NCBI GenBank assembly: GCA_937884485.1 | Contig: CALGCG010000014.1 | Location: 1 to 8,538 of the forward strand | Length of the DNA stretch: 8,538 bases | Direction of reading: 5' to 3' | Origin: an uncultured Bacteroidales bacterium | GTDB lineage: Bacteria; Bacteroidota; Bacteroidia; Bacteroidales; P3 | Part shown: in pieces, positions 1 to 6,154 of the stretch | Layout of the letters: each line of letters opens with the position of its first letter | Position numbering within the stretch: the first letter of the stretch is position 1 | Notes under the pieces: generated by a model | The model's database searches: none | What the model saw: only the letters and a program-made list of their open reading frames with translations | Told to the model about the DNA's origin: nothing | Position numbers and translations under genes: made by a program

Positions 1-22
1 GAACGATATAAGAACTATATAA
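1..22. repeat. Short AT-rich tandem repeat (2 x 11 bases)
   Basis: Two adjacent 11-base units, GAACGATATAA and GAACTATATAA, differ at one base. The same sequence recurs with 16 of 18 matches in the nqrD-nqrE gap (2-19 against 5507-5524), directly before the nqrE start codon. That hints at a leader or translation-initiation type sequence, but no convincing gene follows it here. It lies at the window edge, so any relation to an upstream gene cannot be judged. Confidence 0.4.
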
Positions 23-70
23 GAAGGGCCGAACAAGGGGCGAATTGGGGGCGAAAGCGGCACGGTCCGG

Positions 71-117
71 GGAGGGTTCCTCCCGGCGGAGGGCGCCAGG
101 ACGCTCCGCCGAGGGGG
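71..117. other. GC-rich hairpin island in the intergenic region
   Basis: By hand count, positions 61-120 are 80% G+C (48 of 60), while the sequence from about 123 onward is strongly AT-rich. The core is an 8-bp perfect inverted repeat, cggcggag at 84-91 and ctccgccg at 104-111, with a 12-base loop. Weaker pairing continues outward to about 78 and 117. A small hairpin, ggagg at 71-75 with cctcc at 79-83, sits just upstream and competes with that outer pairing. No T-run follows directly, so it is not a standard intrinsic terminator. It could be a dispersed intergenic repeat, the end of an upstream transcript or a structured RNA. Function unknown. Confidence 0.45.
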
Positions 118-206
118 GACGGGATTGTTTATTGATAAATTTTGAAAAAATAAGGTACGTTGTATCAGCGAGTTGTGATTATTTCGATAAAAAATTTACG
201 ATTTTA

Positions 207-237
207 TTTGGCAGATGTTTTTTTTTTCGTATTTTTG
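207..237 (+). promoter_or_regulatory. Bacteroidetes-type promoter for the aspA-nqr operon
   Basis: TTTG at 207-210 and TATTTTTG at 230-237 are separated by 19 bases. This matches the known Bacteroides primary-sigma consensus: TTTG near -33 and TAnnTTTG near -7. Transcription would begin around 242-246, leaving a leader of about 60 bases that is A-rich and has no Shine-Dalgarno sequence, as is usual in this phylum. The spacer contains ten consecutive T at 218-227, so slippage there would change the spacing of the two elements. No comparable promoter was found at the later gene junctions, which are too short, so this one probably drives all seven genes. Confidence 0.75.
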
Positions 238-305
238 CCAGTCGTAAGAAGAACGAAGAATAACAATAAAATATTGAAAATAACATAATTAAAATACTAC
301 ACAAC

Positions 306-1721
306 ATGACTGACAAAGAAAAATTCCGTACAGAGAGCGACCTTCTGGGCGCCAAGCAGGTTCCCGAAGAGGCATTATATGGTGTCCAGACCACCCGCGC
401 CATGGAGAACTTCCATATCAGCGGCCGTCTCCTTTCGTCCTACCCCAAGTTCATCACCGGCATGGCCATCACCAAGAAGGCCGCCGCTATGGCGAACATG
501 CAGGTGGGCATGATCACCGAGAAGCAGGGTGAAGCCATCATCTGGGCCTGCGACCAGCTGATCGCCGGCAAGTATCACGACCAGTTCCCCATCGACATGA
601 TCCAGGGCGGTGCCGGCACGAGCACCAACATGGCAGCCAACGAGGTCATTGCCAACCTGGCCCTCGAGCACATGGGCTACCAGCGCGGCCAGTATGAGTA
701 CTGCTCGCCCAACGACGTGGTCAACGCCAGCCAGAGCACCAACGACGCCTACCCCTGCGCCATCCACATGGCCCTGGCCCTCGAGCACCTCGCCTTCATG
801 CCCCACCTGGAGCAGCTCATCGAGGCCCTCGACAAGAAGAGCCAGGAGTTTGCCCATGTCATCAAGATGGGCCGCACGCAGCTGCAGGACGCTGTGCCCA
901 TGACCCTGGGCCAGACCTTCGGCGCCTTCGCCGACTCGCTGCGCGGCGAATACAAGAACCTCCGCGCCACCGCCGACGAGTTCCTCATCGTCAACATGGG
1001 CGCCACCGCCATCGGCACCGGCATCTGCTCCAAGCCCGGCTACAGCGAGGCCTGCATCCAGGCCCTGCGCAAGGTGACGGGATGGAACATCACCCTGGCC
1101 GACAACCTCATCGAGGCCACCAGCGCCACCACCTGCATGATTGCCTACAGCGGCGCCATGAAGCGCCTGGCCATCAAGACCAACAAGATCTGCAACGACC
1201 TGCGCCTCCTCTCCAGCGGTCCCCGCTGCGGCCTCAACGAGATCCACCTGCCCGAGCGCCAGCCCGGCAGCAGCATCATGCCCGGCAAGGTCAACCCCGT
1301 CATCCCCGAGGTGATGAACCAGGTGTGCTACAAGGTCATCGGCAACGACATGTGCATCAGCCTCGCCTCCGACAACGGCCAGCTGGAGCTCAACGTCATG
1401 GAGCCCGTCATCGCCTACACCCTCTTCGAGAGCATCCACCTGCTGGAGAACGGTTTCGACACCCTCCGCACCCTCTGCATCGACGGCATCAAGGCCAACG
1501 AGGAGCGCTGCCGCCAGCTTGTGGAGCACTCCATCGGCATCGTCACCATGCTCAACCCCATCATCGGCTACAAGCAGAGCACCAAGATTGCCAAGGAGGC
1601 CTCGGAGACCGGACGCGGCGTCTACGAACTGGTGCTCGAGCACAAGCTCCTCACCAAGGAACAGCTGGACGAAATCCTCAAGCCCGAGAACATGCTGCAA
1701 CCCGTGGAATTGAAGTTATGA
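306..1721 (+). CDS. aspA: Aspartate ammonia-lyase (aspartase)
   Basis: Cytosolic enzyme that reversibly deaminates L-aspartate to fumarate and ammonia. The 471 residues match the usual 465-480 of the family. Three conserved active-site regions of the aspartase/fumarase superfamily are present: GGAGTSTNMAANEV at residues 101-114, SQSTND at 142-147, and the signature GSSIMPGKVNP at 321-331, where Ser322 corresponds to the catalytic base. The run after the signature, VIPEVMNQVCYKVIGND, is typical of aspartases and argues against class II fumarase. The ATG at 306 follows an A-rich leader and gives the normal N-terminus. The stop lies 7 bases before nqrA, so the gene appears to be first in the nqr operon. 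Its fumarate could feed fumarate reductase, which would reoxidise quinol made by NQR; that link is inference. Codon use is strongly GC-ending except near the two ends. Confidence 0.95.
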   Translation: MTDKEKFRTESDLLGAKQVPEEALYGVQTTRAMENFHISGRLLSSYPKFITGMAITKKAAAMANMQVGMITEKQGEAIIWACDQLIAGKYHDQFPIDMIQGGAGTSTNMAANEVIANLALEHMGYQRGQYEYCSPNDVVNASQSTNDAYPCAIHMALALEHLAFMPHLEQLIEALDKKSQEFAHVIKMGRTQLQDAVPMTLGQTFGAFADSLRGEYKNLRATADEFLIVNMGATAIGTGICSKPGYSEACIQALRKVTGWNITLADNLIEATSATTCMIAYSGAMKRLAIKTNKICNDLRLLSSGPRCGLNEIHLPERQPGSSIMPGKVNPVIPEVMNQVCYKVIGNDMCISLASDNGQLELNVMEPVIAYTLFESIHLLENGFDTLRTLCIDGIKANEERCRQLVEHSIGIVTMLNPIIGYKQSTKIAKEASETGRGVYELVLEHKLLTKEQLDEILKPENMLQPVELKL

Positions 1722-1728
1722 AATCAAT

Positions 1729-3054
1729 ATGAATCATACAATAAGAATTAAAAAAGGACTCGACATTCCTCTCAGCGGCGACGCTGAGAGGTTTGTCGTT
1801 GACATGAGGGGCGAAGAGCGCTACGCCGTCAAGCCGCCCGACGTGGTGGGATTCACGCCGCGCCTGCTCGTGGCCGAAGGCGACGAAGTGGCCGCCGGAC
1901 AGCCCCTTGTGGAGAATAAAAGCGACGCAAGGATAACCCTGCCGTCGCCCGTCAGCGGCAAGGTGCAAGCCATTGTCCGCGGCGAGAAGCGCAAACTGAT
2001 GGAAATCATCGTGGCCGCCGGGAAAAGCGGAGCACCCGCAGCATCCGGGGCCGCCGTCCTCAGCCCCGAGGCCCCCGTGTGGTGGATGATCAAGGAGCGC
2101 CCCTTCGGCGCCATAGCCAATCCCGACCACAAGCCCAAGGGCATCTTCGTCTCCATGCGCGACACCAACCCGCTGGCGCCGGACCTCGCCTTCGCCCTGA
2201 AGGGCCGCGAGCATGAGTTCGAGGCCGGCATCGCCGCCCTGGGCCAGCTGGCCGAGGTGCACACCGTGCATGCCGAAGGCCCCCACCCCGCCGGCAACGT
2301 CGGCACCCAGATTGCCGCCATCAGCCCCCTGAACAAGGGCGAGTATGTATGGACCGTCAACGCACAGGACGTGGCCACCATAGGCCACTGGTGCCTCACC
2401 GGCGAGTACCGCCCCGAGCGCGTCATCGCCGTCGGCGGCCCCGCAGCCAAGTGCCCCAAATACTACCGCGTGCTCTGCGGCACCAGCATACAGCGCATCG
2501 CCGAGGTGCAGCTGATGAACCCCGGCTATCCCGCACTTCAGGGAGAGCCGCAACATGAGGGGACCCGCATCGTCTCCGGCAGCGTGCTCAGCGGCACGCG
2601 CATCGATGCCGACGGTTTCCTGGGCATGTACGACCAGCAGCTGACCTTCATTGCGGAGGGCGACCAGTACGAGTTCATGGGATGGCTCATGCCGGGACTG
2701 GACAAGTTCAGCTTCAGCAAGACCTTCCTCAGCGGACTGATGGCCCCCTTCAAGATGCTGGAACCCCTGATGCCCGTCAAGCCCACCTACTCCTTCAACA
2801 CCAACCTCCACGGCTCGGTGCGTCCGTTCCTGTTCACAGGCAGTTTCGAGCGCGTCTTCCCCTTCGACATCTACCCCCTGCAGCTCATCAAGGCCTGCAT
2901 CGTGGGCGACATCGAACTGCAGGAGCAGCTGGGCATCTACGAGGTGGAACCCGAGGACTTCGCCCTCTGCGAATTCATCGACCCTTCCAAGACTGAAATA
3001 CAGACTATCATCCGCGAGGCCCTCGAGGTCCTCAGAAAGGAGGCTACCGCATGA
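1729..3054 (+). CDS. nqrA: Na+-translocating NADH:quinone reductase subunit A
   Basis: Peripheral, cytoplasm-facing subunit of the NQR complex, associated with quinone binding. The 441 residues fit the family. The N-terminus has the NqrA hallmark IKKGLDIPLSG (residues 7-17). It is followed by a lipoyl-like stretch, SPVSGKV at 73-79, and by GPHPAGNVGT at 184-193, equivalent to the HPAGLPGT motif of Vibrio NqrA. No membrane helix is seen, as expected for this subunit. The ATG at 1729 lies 7 bases after the aspA stop and has no Shine-Dalgarno sequence, only an A-rich context. Its last codons (Arg-Lys-Glu-Ala-Thr-Ala) carry the AAAGGAGG that serves as the nqrB ribosome binding site, and its stop overlaps the nqrB start in ATGA. 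Base composition falls in the first dozen codons, as at most starts here. Confidence 0.95.
   Translation: MNHTIRIKKGLDIPLSGDAERFVVDMRGEERYAVKPPDVVGFTPRLLVAEGDEVAAGQPLVENKSDARITLPSPVSGKVQAIVRGEKRKLMEIIVAAGKSGAPAASGAAVLSPEAPVWWMIKERPFGAIANPDHKPKGIFVSMRDTNPLAPDLAFALKGREHEFEAGIAALGQLAEVHTVHAEGPHPAGNVGTQIAAISPLNKGEYVWTVNAQDVATIGHWCLTGEYRPERVIAVGGPAAKCPKYYRVLCGTSIQRIAEVQLMNPGYPALQGEPQHEGTRIVSGSVLSGTRIDADGFLGMYDQQLTFIAEGDQYEFMGWLMPGLDKFSFSKTFLSGLMAPFKMLEPLMPVKPTYSFNTNLHGSVRPFLFTGSFERVFPFDIYPLQLIKACIVGDIELQEQLGIYEVEPEDFALCEFIDPSKTEIQTIIREALEVLRKEATA
3036..3043 (+). promoter_or_regulatory. Strong Shine-Dalgarno sequence for nqrB
   Basis: AAAGGAGG lies inside the end of nqrA, 7 bases before the ATG at 3051, which overlaps the nqrA stop as ATGA. 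Such a match is unusual for Bacteroidetes genes and supports 3051, rather than the internal ATG at 3096, as the nqrB start. Caution: AAGGAG is also simply the preferred spelling of Lys-Glu here, and AAGGAGG occurs inside aspA (1593-1599) and nqrB (3570-3576) without a start nearby. Confidence 0.6.
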
Positions 3055-4250
3055 ATATGAATTCTTCAAATGGTTCTCGGCAGAGCCGAGACCATATGAA
3101 ATGGCTCGAACAATGGTTTGAGAAGATTGAACCCAAAGGCAAACTCAGCTGGCTGGGAAGCACCTACGAGGCTTTCCACACCTTTGCCTTCACGCCCAAG
3201 GCCGTCACCCGCCAGGGCAGCCACATCCGCGATGCCGTCGACATGAAGCGCAGCATCATCATCGTGGTCATCGCCCTGGTGCCCGCCCTGCTCTTCGGCA
3301 TGTGGAACATCGGCTACCAGACCTCCATGGCCACCGGAGCCGACTGGCACTGGCTCTACATGTGGTGGTTCGGTTTCCTCCGCATGCTGCCCATGATTGT
3401 GGTGAGCTATGTGGTGGGCCTGTTCATCGAGTTCGCCTTTGCGCAATACCGTGGACACGAAGTCAACGAGGGCTTCCTGGCCACAGGTCTGCTCATACCG
3501 ATGATTGTGCCCGTCACCACCCCGCTGTGGCAGCTGGCACTGGCCGTGGCCTTCGCCGTCATCATCGGCAAGGAGGTCTTCGGCGGCAGCGGCATGAACT
3601 TCCTCAACCCCGCCCTCGTGGCCCGCGCTTTCCTCTTCTTCGCCTACCCCACCCACATGAGTGGCGACAAGGTATGGGTGGCCGCCGACCTCTGGGGCAC
3701 CGACGCCATCGCCGGCGCCACGCCCATGGGGCAGCTGGCCGCCGGCATGAACCCCTCGGCTTCGGCCCTCGACATGCTCCTCGGCACCATCCCCGGCTCC
3801 ACCTGCGAGACCTCCGTCATCGCCATCGCCCTGGGCGCCCTGCTGCTGCTCTTTACGGGCATCGCCAGCTGGCGCATCATGCTCAGCGTCTTCCTCGGTG
3901 GCGGCCTGATGGGTCTGCTCTTCAACGCCATAGGCTACAACGAGTACATGCAGCTGCCGTTCTACTACCACTTCCTCATGGGAGGCTTCGCCTTCGGCGC
4001 CGTCTTCATGGCCACCGACCCCGTCACCGCCGCCCAGACCAACTGCGGCAAGTGGATCTACGGCCTGCTCATCGGTGCCTTCGCCGTGCTGCTGCGCGTC
4101 TGCAACCCCGCCTATCCCGAGGGCATGATGCTCAGCATCCTCTTCATGAACTGCATGGCTCCGCTGATTGACCACTGCGTCGTCAGCCGCAACATCAAGC
4201 GTCGCACCAAACGCGTCGCCGCAATAGGAAAGGAGGCTCACAATGGCTAA
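3051..4250 (+). CDS. nqrB: Na+-translocating NADH:quinone reductase subunit B
   Basis: Large integral membrane subunit carrying covalent FMN (and riboflavin in Vibrio), central to the Na+ path. The 399 residues include many hydrophobic helices (for example about 68-88, 112-131, 159-172, 255-271, 275-293 and 336-350). Family landmarks are HEVNEGF (136-142), KEVFGGSGMNFLNPALVARAF (174-194), GTIPGS (245-250), MATDPVTAA (320-328) and NPAYPEGMM (352-360). The expected FMN-linked threonine is Thr224 in DAIAGAT (218-224); the usual Ser three residues before it is Ala here. The chosen ATG overlaps the nqrA stop and has a good Shine-Dalgarno sequence. Homologues such as Vibrio NqrB begin at a point equivalent to Met16 (ATG at 3096), and a strong hairpin separates the two starts. 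The gene overlaps nqrC by 8 bases. The start is the only real doubt. Confidence 0.94.
   Translation: MNMNSSNGSRQSRDHMKWLEQWFEKIEPKGKLSWLGSTYEAFHTFAFTPKAVTRQGSHIRDAVDMKRSIIIVVIALVPALLFGMWNIGYQTSMATGADWHWLYMWWFGFLRMLPMIVVSYVVGLFIEFAFAQYRGHEVNEGFLATGLLIPMIVPVTTPLWQLALAVAFAVIIGKEVFGGSGMNFLNPALVARAFLFFAYPTHMSGDKVWVAADLWGTDAIAGATPMGQLAAGMNPSASALDMLLGTIPGSTCETSVIAIALGALLLLFTGIASWRIMLSVFLGGGLMGLLFNAIGYNEYMQLPFYYHFLMGGFAFGAVFMATDPVTAAQTNCGKWIYGLLIGAFAVLLRVCNPAYPEGMMLSILFMNCMAPLIDHCVVSRNIKRRTKRVAAIGKEAHNG
3070..3095 (+). promoter_or_regulatory. Hairpin between two candidate nqrB start codons
   Basis: The arm at 3070-3081 pairs with 3085-3095 to form 11 base pairs around a 3-base loop (aga), with one unpaired T at 3075. 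The inner six pairs are ctcggc/gccgag. The 3' arm ends immediately before the ATG at 3096, the start position expected from homologues. The upstream start at 3051 reads through it as part of a 15-residue extension. It could tune nqrB initiation or coupling to nqrA, or it may be a small palindromic insertion. Structure is seen; function is inferred. Confidence 0.5.
4229..4236 (+). promoter_or_regulatory. Strong Shine-Dalgarno sequence for nqrC
   Basis: AAAGGAGG lies in the last codons of nqrB, 6 bases before the nqrC ATG at 4243, and the two genes overlap by 8 bases. The ten bases AAAGGAGGCT are identical to those before nqrB. Both sites fall in Lys-Glu-Ala codons. It suits reinitiation or translational coupling at an overlapping junction and fixes the nqrC start. 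Confidence 0.6.
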
Positions 4251-4878
4251 AAAGAACTTCAGCAACAGCTACATCTTCATCTATTCGGCAGTCCTCGTCG
4301 TGGTGGCGGCCCTCATCCTCACCGTGGTGGCCGTCAGCCTCAAGCCCGCGCAGGAGAAGAACCAGCGCGCCGAGACCAAGCAGATGATCCTCAAGACCAT
4401 CGGCATCGAGGCCACGCGCGACAACGCCGACGAACTCTACGCCAAGTACATTACGGAAAAAACCAATGAGAAAGGTCTACCATACTACAGCTTTGAGGCT
4501 CGTGGAGAAGGGCTGTACCGTCATGGGGGTTATGTCATCCCATTAAATGGCACAGGCTTATGGGGACCTATTTGGGGCTATCTGGCGATTGATTTTGATG
4601 CCAGCAGTACCGTCGTGGGTGCCGTCTTCGACCACAAGGGCGAGACACCCGGCCTCGGTGGCGAGATAGCCACCGACAAATTTGCCAATCGTTTCATTGG
4701 CAAAAGTATGGATGTCCATCCCATAGTACTCAAGAAAAATGCCAGCAAAGAATTCCCCGATAGCAAATATGAGGTAGATGCCATCAGTGGAGGAACCATG
4801 ACAAGTAACGGGGTATCTGCAATGCTGGAGAAAGCTTTCAAAGATTACTCCGATTTGGTTGAATGGGTAATGTTATAA
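4243..4878 (+). CDS. nqrC: Na+-translocating NADH:quinone reductase subunit C
   Basis: Membrane-anchored flavoprotein with covalent FMN that passes electrons within NQR. Of 211 residues, about 10-33 form a single hydrophobic N-terminal helix; the rest is the FMN-binding domain. Landmarks are GLWGPIWGYLA (105-115), HKGETPGLGGEI (131-142) and the flavin attachment motif DAISGGT (179-185), with Thr185 as the expected FMN-linked residue. The motif is SGGT rather than the classical SGAT. Length is a little below that of Vibrio NqrC (about 257), so no missing core domain is evident. Codon use changes sharply within the gene: codons at 4321-4440 end in G or C in 39 of 40 cases, but only 27 of 60 do at 4681-4860. 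An intermediate GC-rich patch around 4605-4675 covers the conserved ETPGLGGE region. The reading frame is intact throughout. Confidence 0.94.
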   Translation: MAKKNFSNSYIFIYSAVLVVVAALILTVVAVSLKPAQEKNQRAETKQMILKTIGIEATRDNADELYAKYITEKTNEKGLPYYSFEARGEGLYRHGGYVIPLNGTGLWGPIWGYLAIDFDASSTVVGAVFDHKGETPGLGGEIATDKFANRFIGKSMDVHPIVLKKNASKEFPDSKYEVDAISGGTMTSNGVSAMLEKAFKDYSDLVEWVML

Positions 4879-4888
4879 ATTGAACATC

Positions 4889-5506
4889 ATGAAAAATATT
4901 GAATTGATAAAACTCCCCTTCAGCAAGAACAACCCCATCCTCGTGCAGGTGCTGGGCGTATGTTCCTGCCTGGCCGTGACGGCACAGCTGAAGCCCGCCG
5001 TGGTGATGGCCATCTCGGTCACCGTCGTCGTGGCCCTGAGCAACCTCATCATCTCGCTCATGCGCAACACCATCCCGCCGCGTATCCGCATCATCGTGCA
5101 GCTCGTCGTTGTCTCCACCCTCGTGGTGCTGGTCGACCAGGTGCTGAAAGCCTACATGTACGACGTCAGCAAGCAGCTCTCCGTCTTCGTGGGCCTCATC
5201 ATCACCAACTGCATCGTCATGGGCCGCCTCGAGGCTTTCGCCATGGTCGAGAAACCCCTGCCCTCGCTGCTCGACGGCATCGGCAACGGCCTCGGCTACA
5301 GCGTCATCCTCATCGCCCTGGGCTTCGTGCGCGAGCTCTTCGGCAGCGGCACCCTCTGGGGCTACCCCGTGGTGGAGAAGCTCGGCCTCTACAACATCGG
5401 CTACGAGAACAACGGCCTCATGATCATGCCCCCCATGGCACTCATCCTGGTGGGACTCATTATCTGGTGGCACCGCTCGCGAAACAAAGATTTGGTTGAA
5501 CAATAA
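4889..5506 (+). CDS. nqrD: Na+-translocating NADH:quinone reductase subunit D
   Basis: Integral membrane subunit that with NqrE holds an iron centre buried in the membrane, linking NqrF to NqrC. The 205 residues are almost wholly hydrophobic, with about six helices. The family core is clear: NNPILVQVLGVC near the start, YDVSKQLSVFVGLIITNCIV, then MGRLEAFAM and DGIGNGLGYS. Cys25 (VLGVC) and Cys108 (TNC) match the two cysteines that NqrD contributes to the iron site. I chose the ATG at 4889. The frame also has an upstream TTG at 4880 that would add three residues, but ATG is preferred and fits homologues. The gap after nqrC is 10 bases, without a Shine-Dalgarno sequence. GC-rich codon use resumes soon after the start, in contrast to the end of nqrC. 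The close paralogue is RnfE/RsxE, excluded by the nqr context. Confidence 0.94.
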   Translation: MKNIELIKLPFSKNNPILVQVLGVCSCLAVTAQLKPAVVMAISVTVVVALSNLIISLMRNTIPPRIRIIVQLVVVSTLVVLVDQVLKAYMYDVSKQLSVFVGLIITNCIVMGRLEAFAMVEKPLPSLLDGIGNGLGYSVILIALGFVRELFGSGTLWGYPVVEKLGLYNIGYENNGLMIMPPMALILVGLIIWWHRSRNKDLVEQ

Positions 5507-5535
5507 AACAATATAGGAACTATAAAAAAAGAACA
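5507..5535 (+). promoter_or_regulatory. A-rich leader in the nqrD-nqrE gap
   Basis: This 29-base spacer is the longest gap in the operon and is almost all A and T. It has no Shine-Dalgarno sequence and contains a run of seven A before the start codon. Its first 18 bases (5507-5524) match 2-19 at 16 positions. It looks like a Bacteroidetes-style A-rich initiation region rather than a promoter; no TAnnTTTG element is present. Confidence 0.4.
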
Positions 5536-6150
5536 ATGGAATACATCAACATATTCATCAAGTCGATCTTTGTCGACAACATGATCTTCGCCTTCTTCCT
5601 CGGCATGTGCTCCTACCTTGCCGTGTCGAAGACCGTGAAGACCTCGGCAGGCCTGGGCGTGGCCGTCACCTTCGTGCTGCTCATCACCGTGCCCATCAAC
5701 TACCTGCTCAACAAGTTCTTCCTCGCCCCCGGCGCCATGGCGTGGATTTCGCCCTCGCTGGCCGATGTGGACCTCTCCTTCCTCAGTCTCATCATGTTCA
5801 TCGCCGTCATTGCGGCCATCGTGCAGATGGTGGAAATGGTGGTGGAGAAGTTCAGCCCCTCACTCTACAACTCCCTCGGCATCTTCCTGCCCCTCATCGC
5901 TGTGAACTGCGCCGTCATGTCGGGCTCGCTCTTCATGCAGGAGCGCGGCTACCAGAACATCGGCGAGGCTACGGTCTTCGCCCTGGGCAGCGGCATCGGC
6001 TGGCTGCTGGCCATCGTGGCCATCGCCGCCATCCGCGAGAAGCTGCGCTACAGCCACATCCCCCCGGCCCTCCGCGGCGTCGGCATCACCTTCATCATCA
6101 CCGGCCTCATGGGCATGGCTTTCATGTCATTTATGGGATTCAAATTATAA
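5536..6150 (+). CDS. nqrE: Na+-translocating NADH:quinone reductase subunit E
   Basis: Integral membrane partner of NqrD, related to it and inserted in opposite orientation. The 204 residues compare with 198 in Vibrio, with a few extra residues around 64-75 between helices. About six hydrophobic helices are visible. Landmarks are NMIFAFFLGMCSYLAVSK (15-32), SLYNSLGIFLPLIAVNCAV (109-127), GSGIGWLLAIVAIAAIREK and the C-terminal LRGVGITFIITGLMGMAFMSF. Cys25 (LGMC) and Cys125 (VNC) correspond to the two NqrE iron ligands, which complete the four-cysteine set with NqrD Cys25 and Cys108. The ATG at 5536 gives the usual N-terminus, MEYINIFIKSIF. The stop lies 4 bases before nqrF. The RnfA/RsxA paralogue is the only real alternative and is excluded by the neighbours. 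Confidence 0.95.
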   Translation: MEYINIFIKSIFVDNMIFAFFLGMCSYLAVSKTVKTSAGLGVAVTFVLLITVPINYLLNKFFLAPGAMAWISPSLADVDLSFLSLIMFIAVIAAIVQMVEMVVEKFSPSLYNSLGIFLPLIAVNCAVMSGSLFMQERGYQNIGEATVFALGSGIGWLLAIVAIAAIREKLRYSHIPPALRGVGITFIITGLMGMAFMSFMGFKL

Positions 6151-6154
6151 CACA

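Noticed and set aside
1..135. Frame open from the left edge to TGA at 133, possibly the tail of an upstream gene
   Set aside because: Uses AGG, GGG, CGA and AGA codons unlike the real genes, has no recognisable sequence, and is short enough to be chance in GC-rich DNA.
209..240. Inverted repeat TGGCA / TGCCA overlapping the promoter as a possible operator
   Set aside because: Only 5 bp with a 22-base gap and no extension of pairing; expected by chance.
45..263. 72-codon + strand frame upstream of aspA
   Set aside because: It starts at a TTG, has Arg/Gly-rich then AT-driven composition, and runs across the promoter; no family is recognisable.
375..1700. Long - strand open frame (441 codons) opposite aspA
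   Set aside because: It is aligned codon-for-codon with aspA and stays open only because TTA, CTA and TCA codons are avoided. The protein is low complexity and resembles no family. Similar antisense frames over nqrA, nqrB, nqrD and nqrF have the same cause.
4880..4888. TTG at 4880 as the nqrD start
   Set aside because: The ATG at 4889 is in frame, gives the family-typical N-terminus, and leaves a normal 10-base gap after nqrC.
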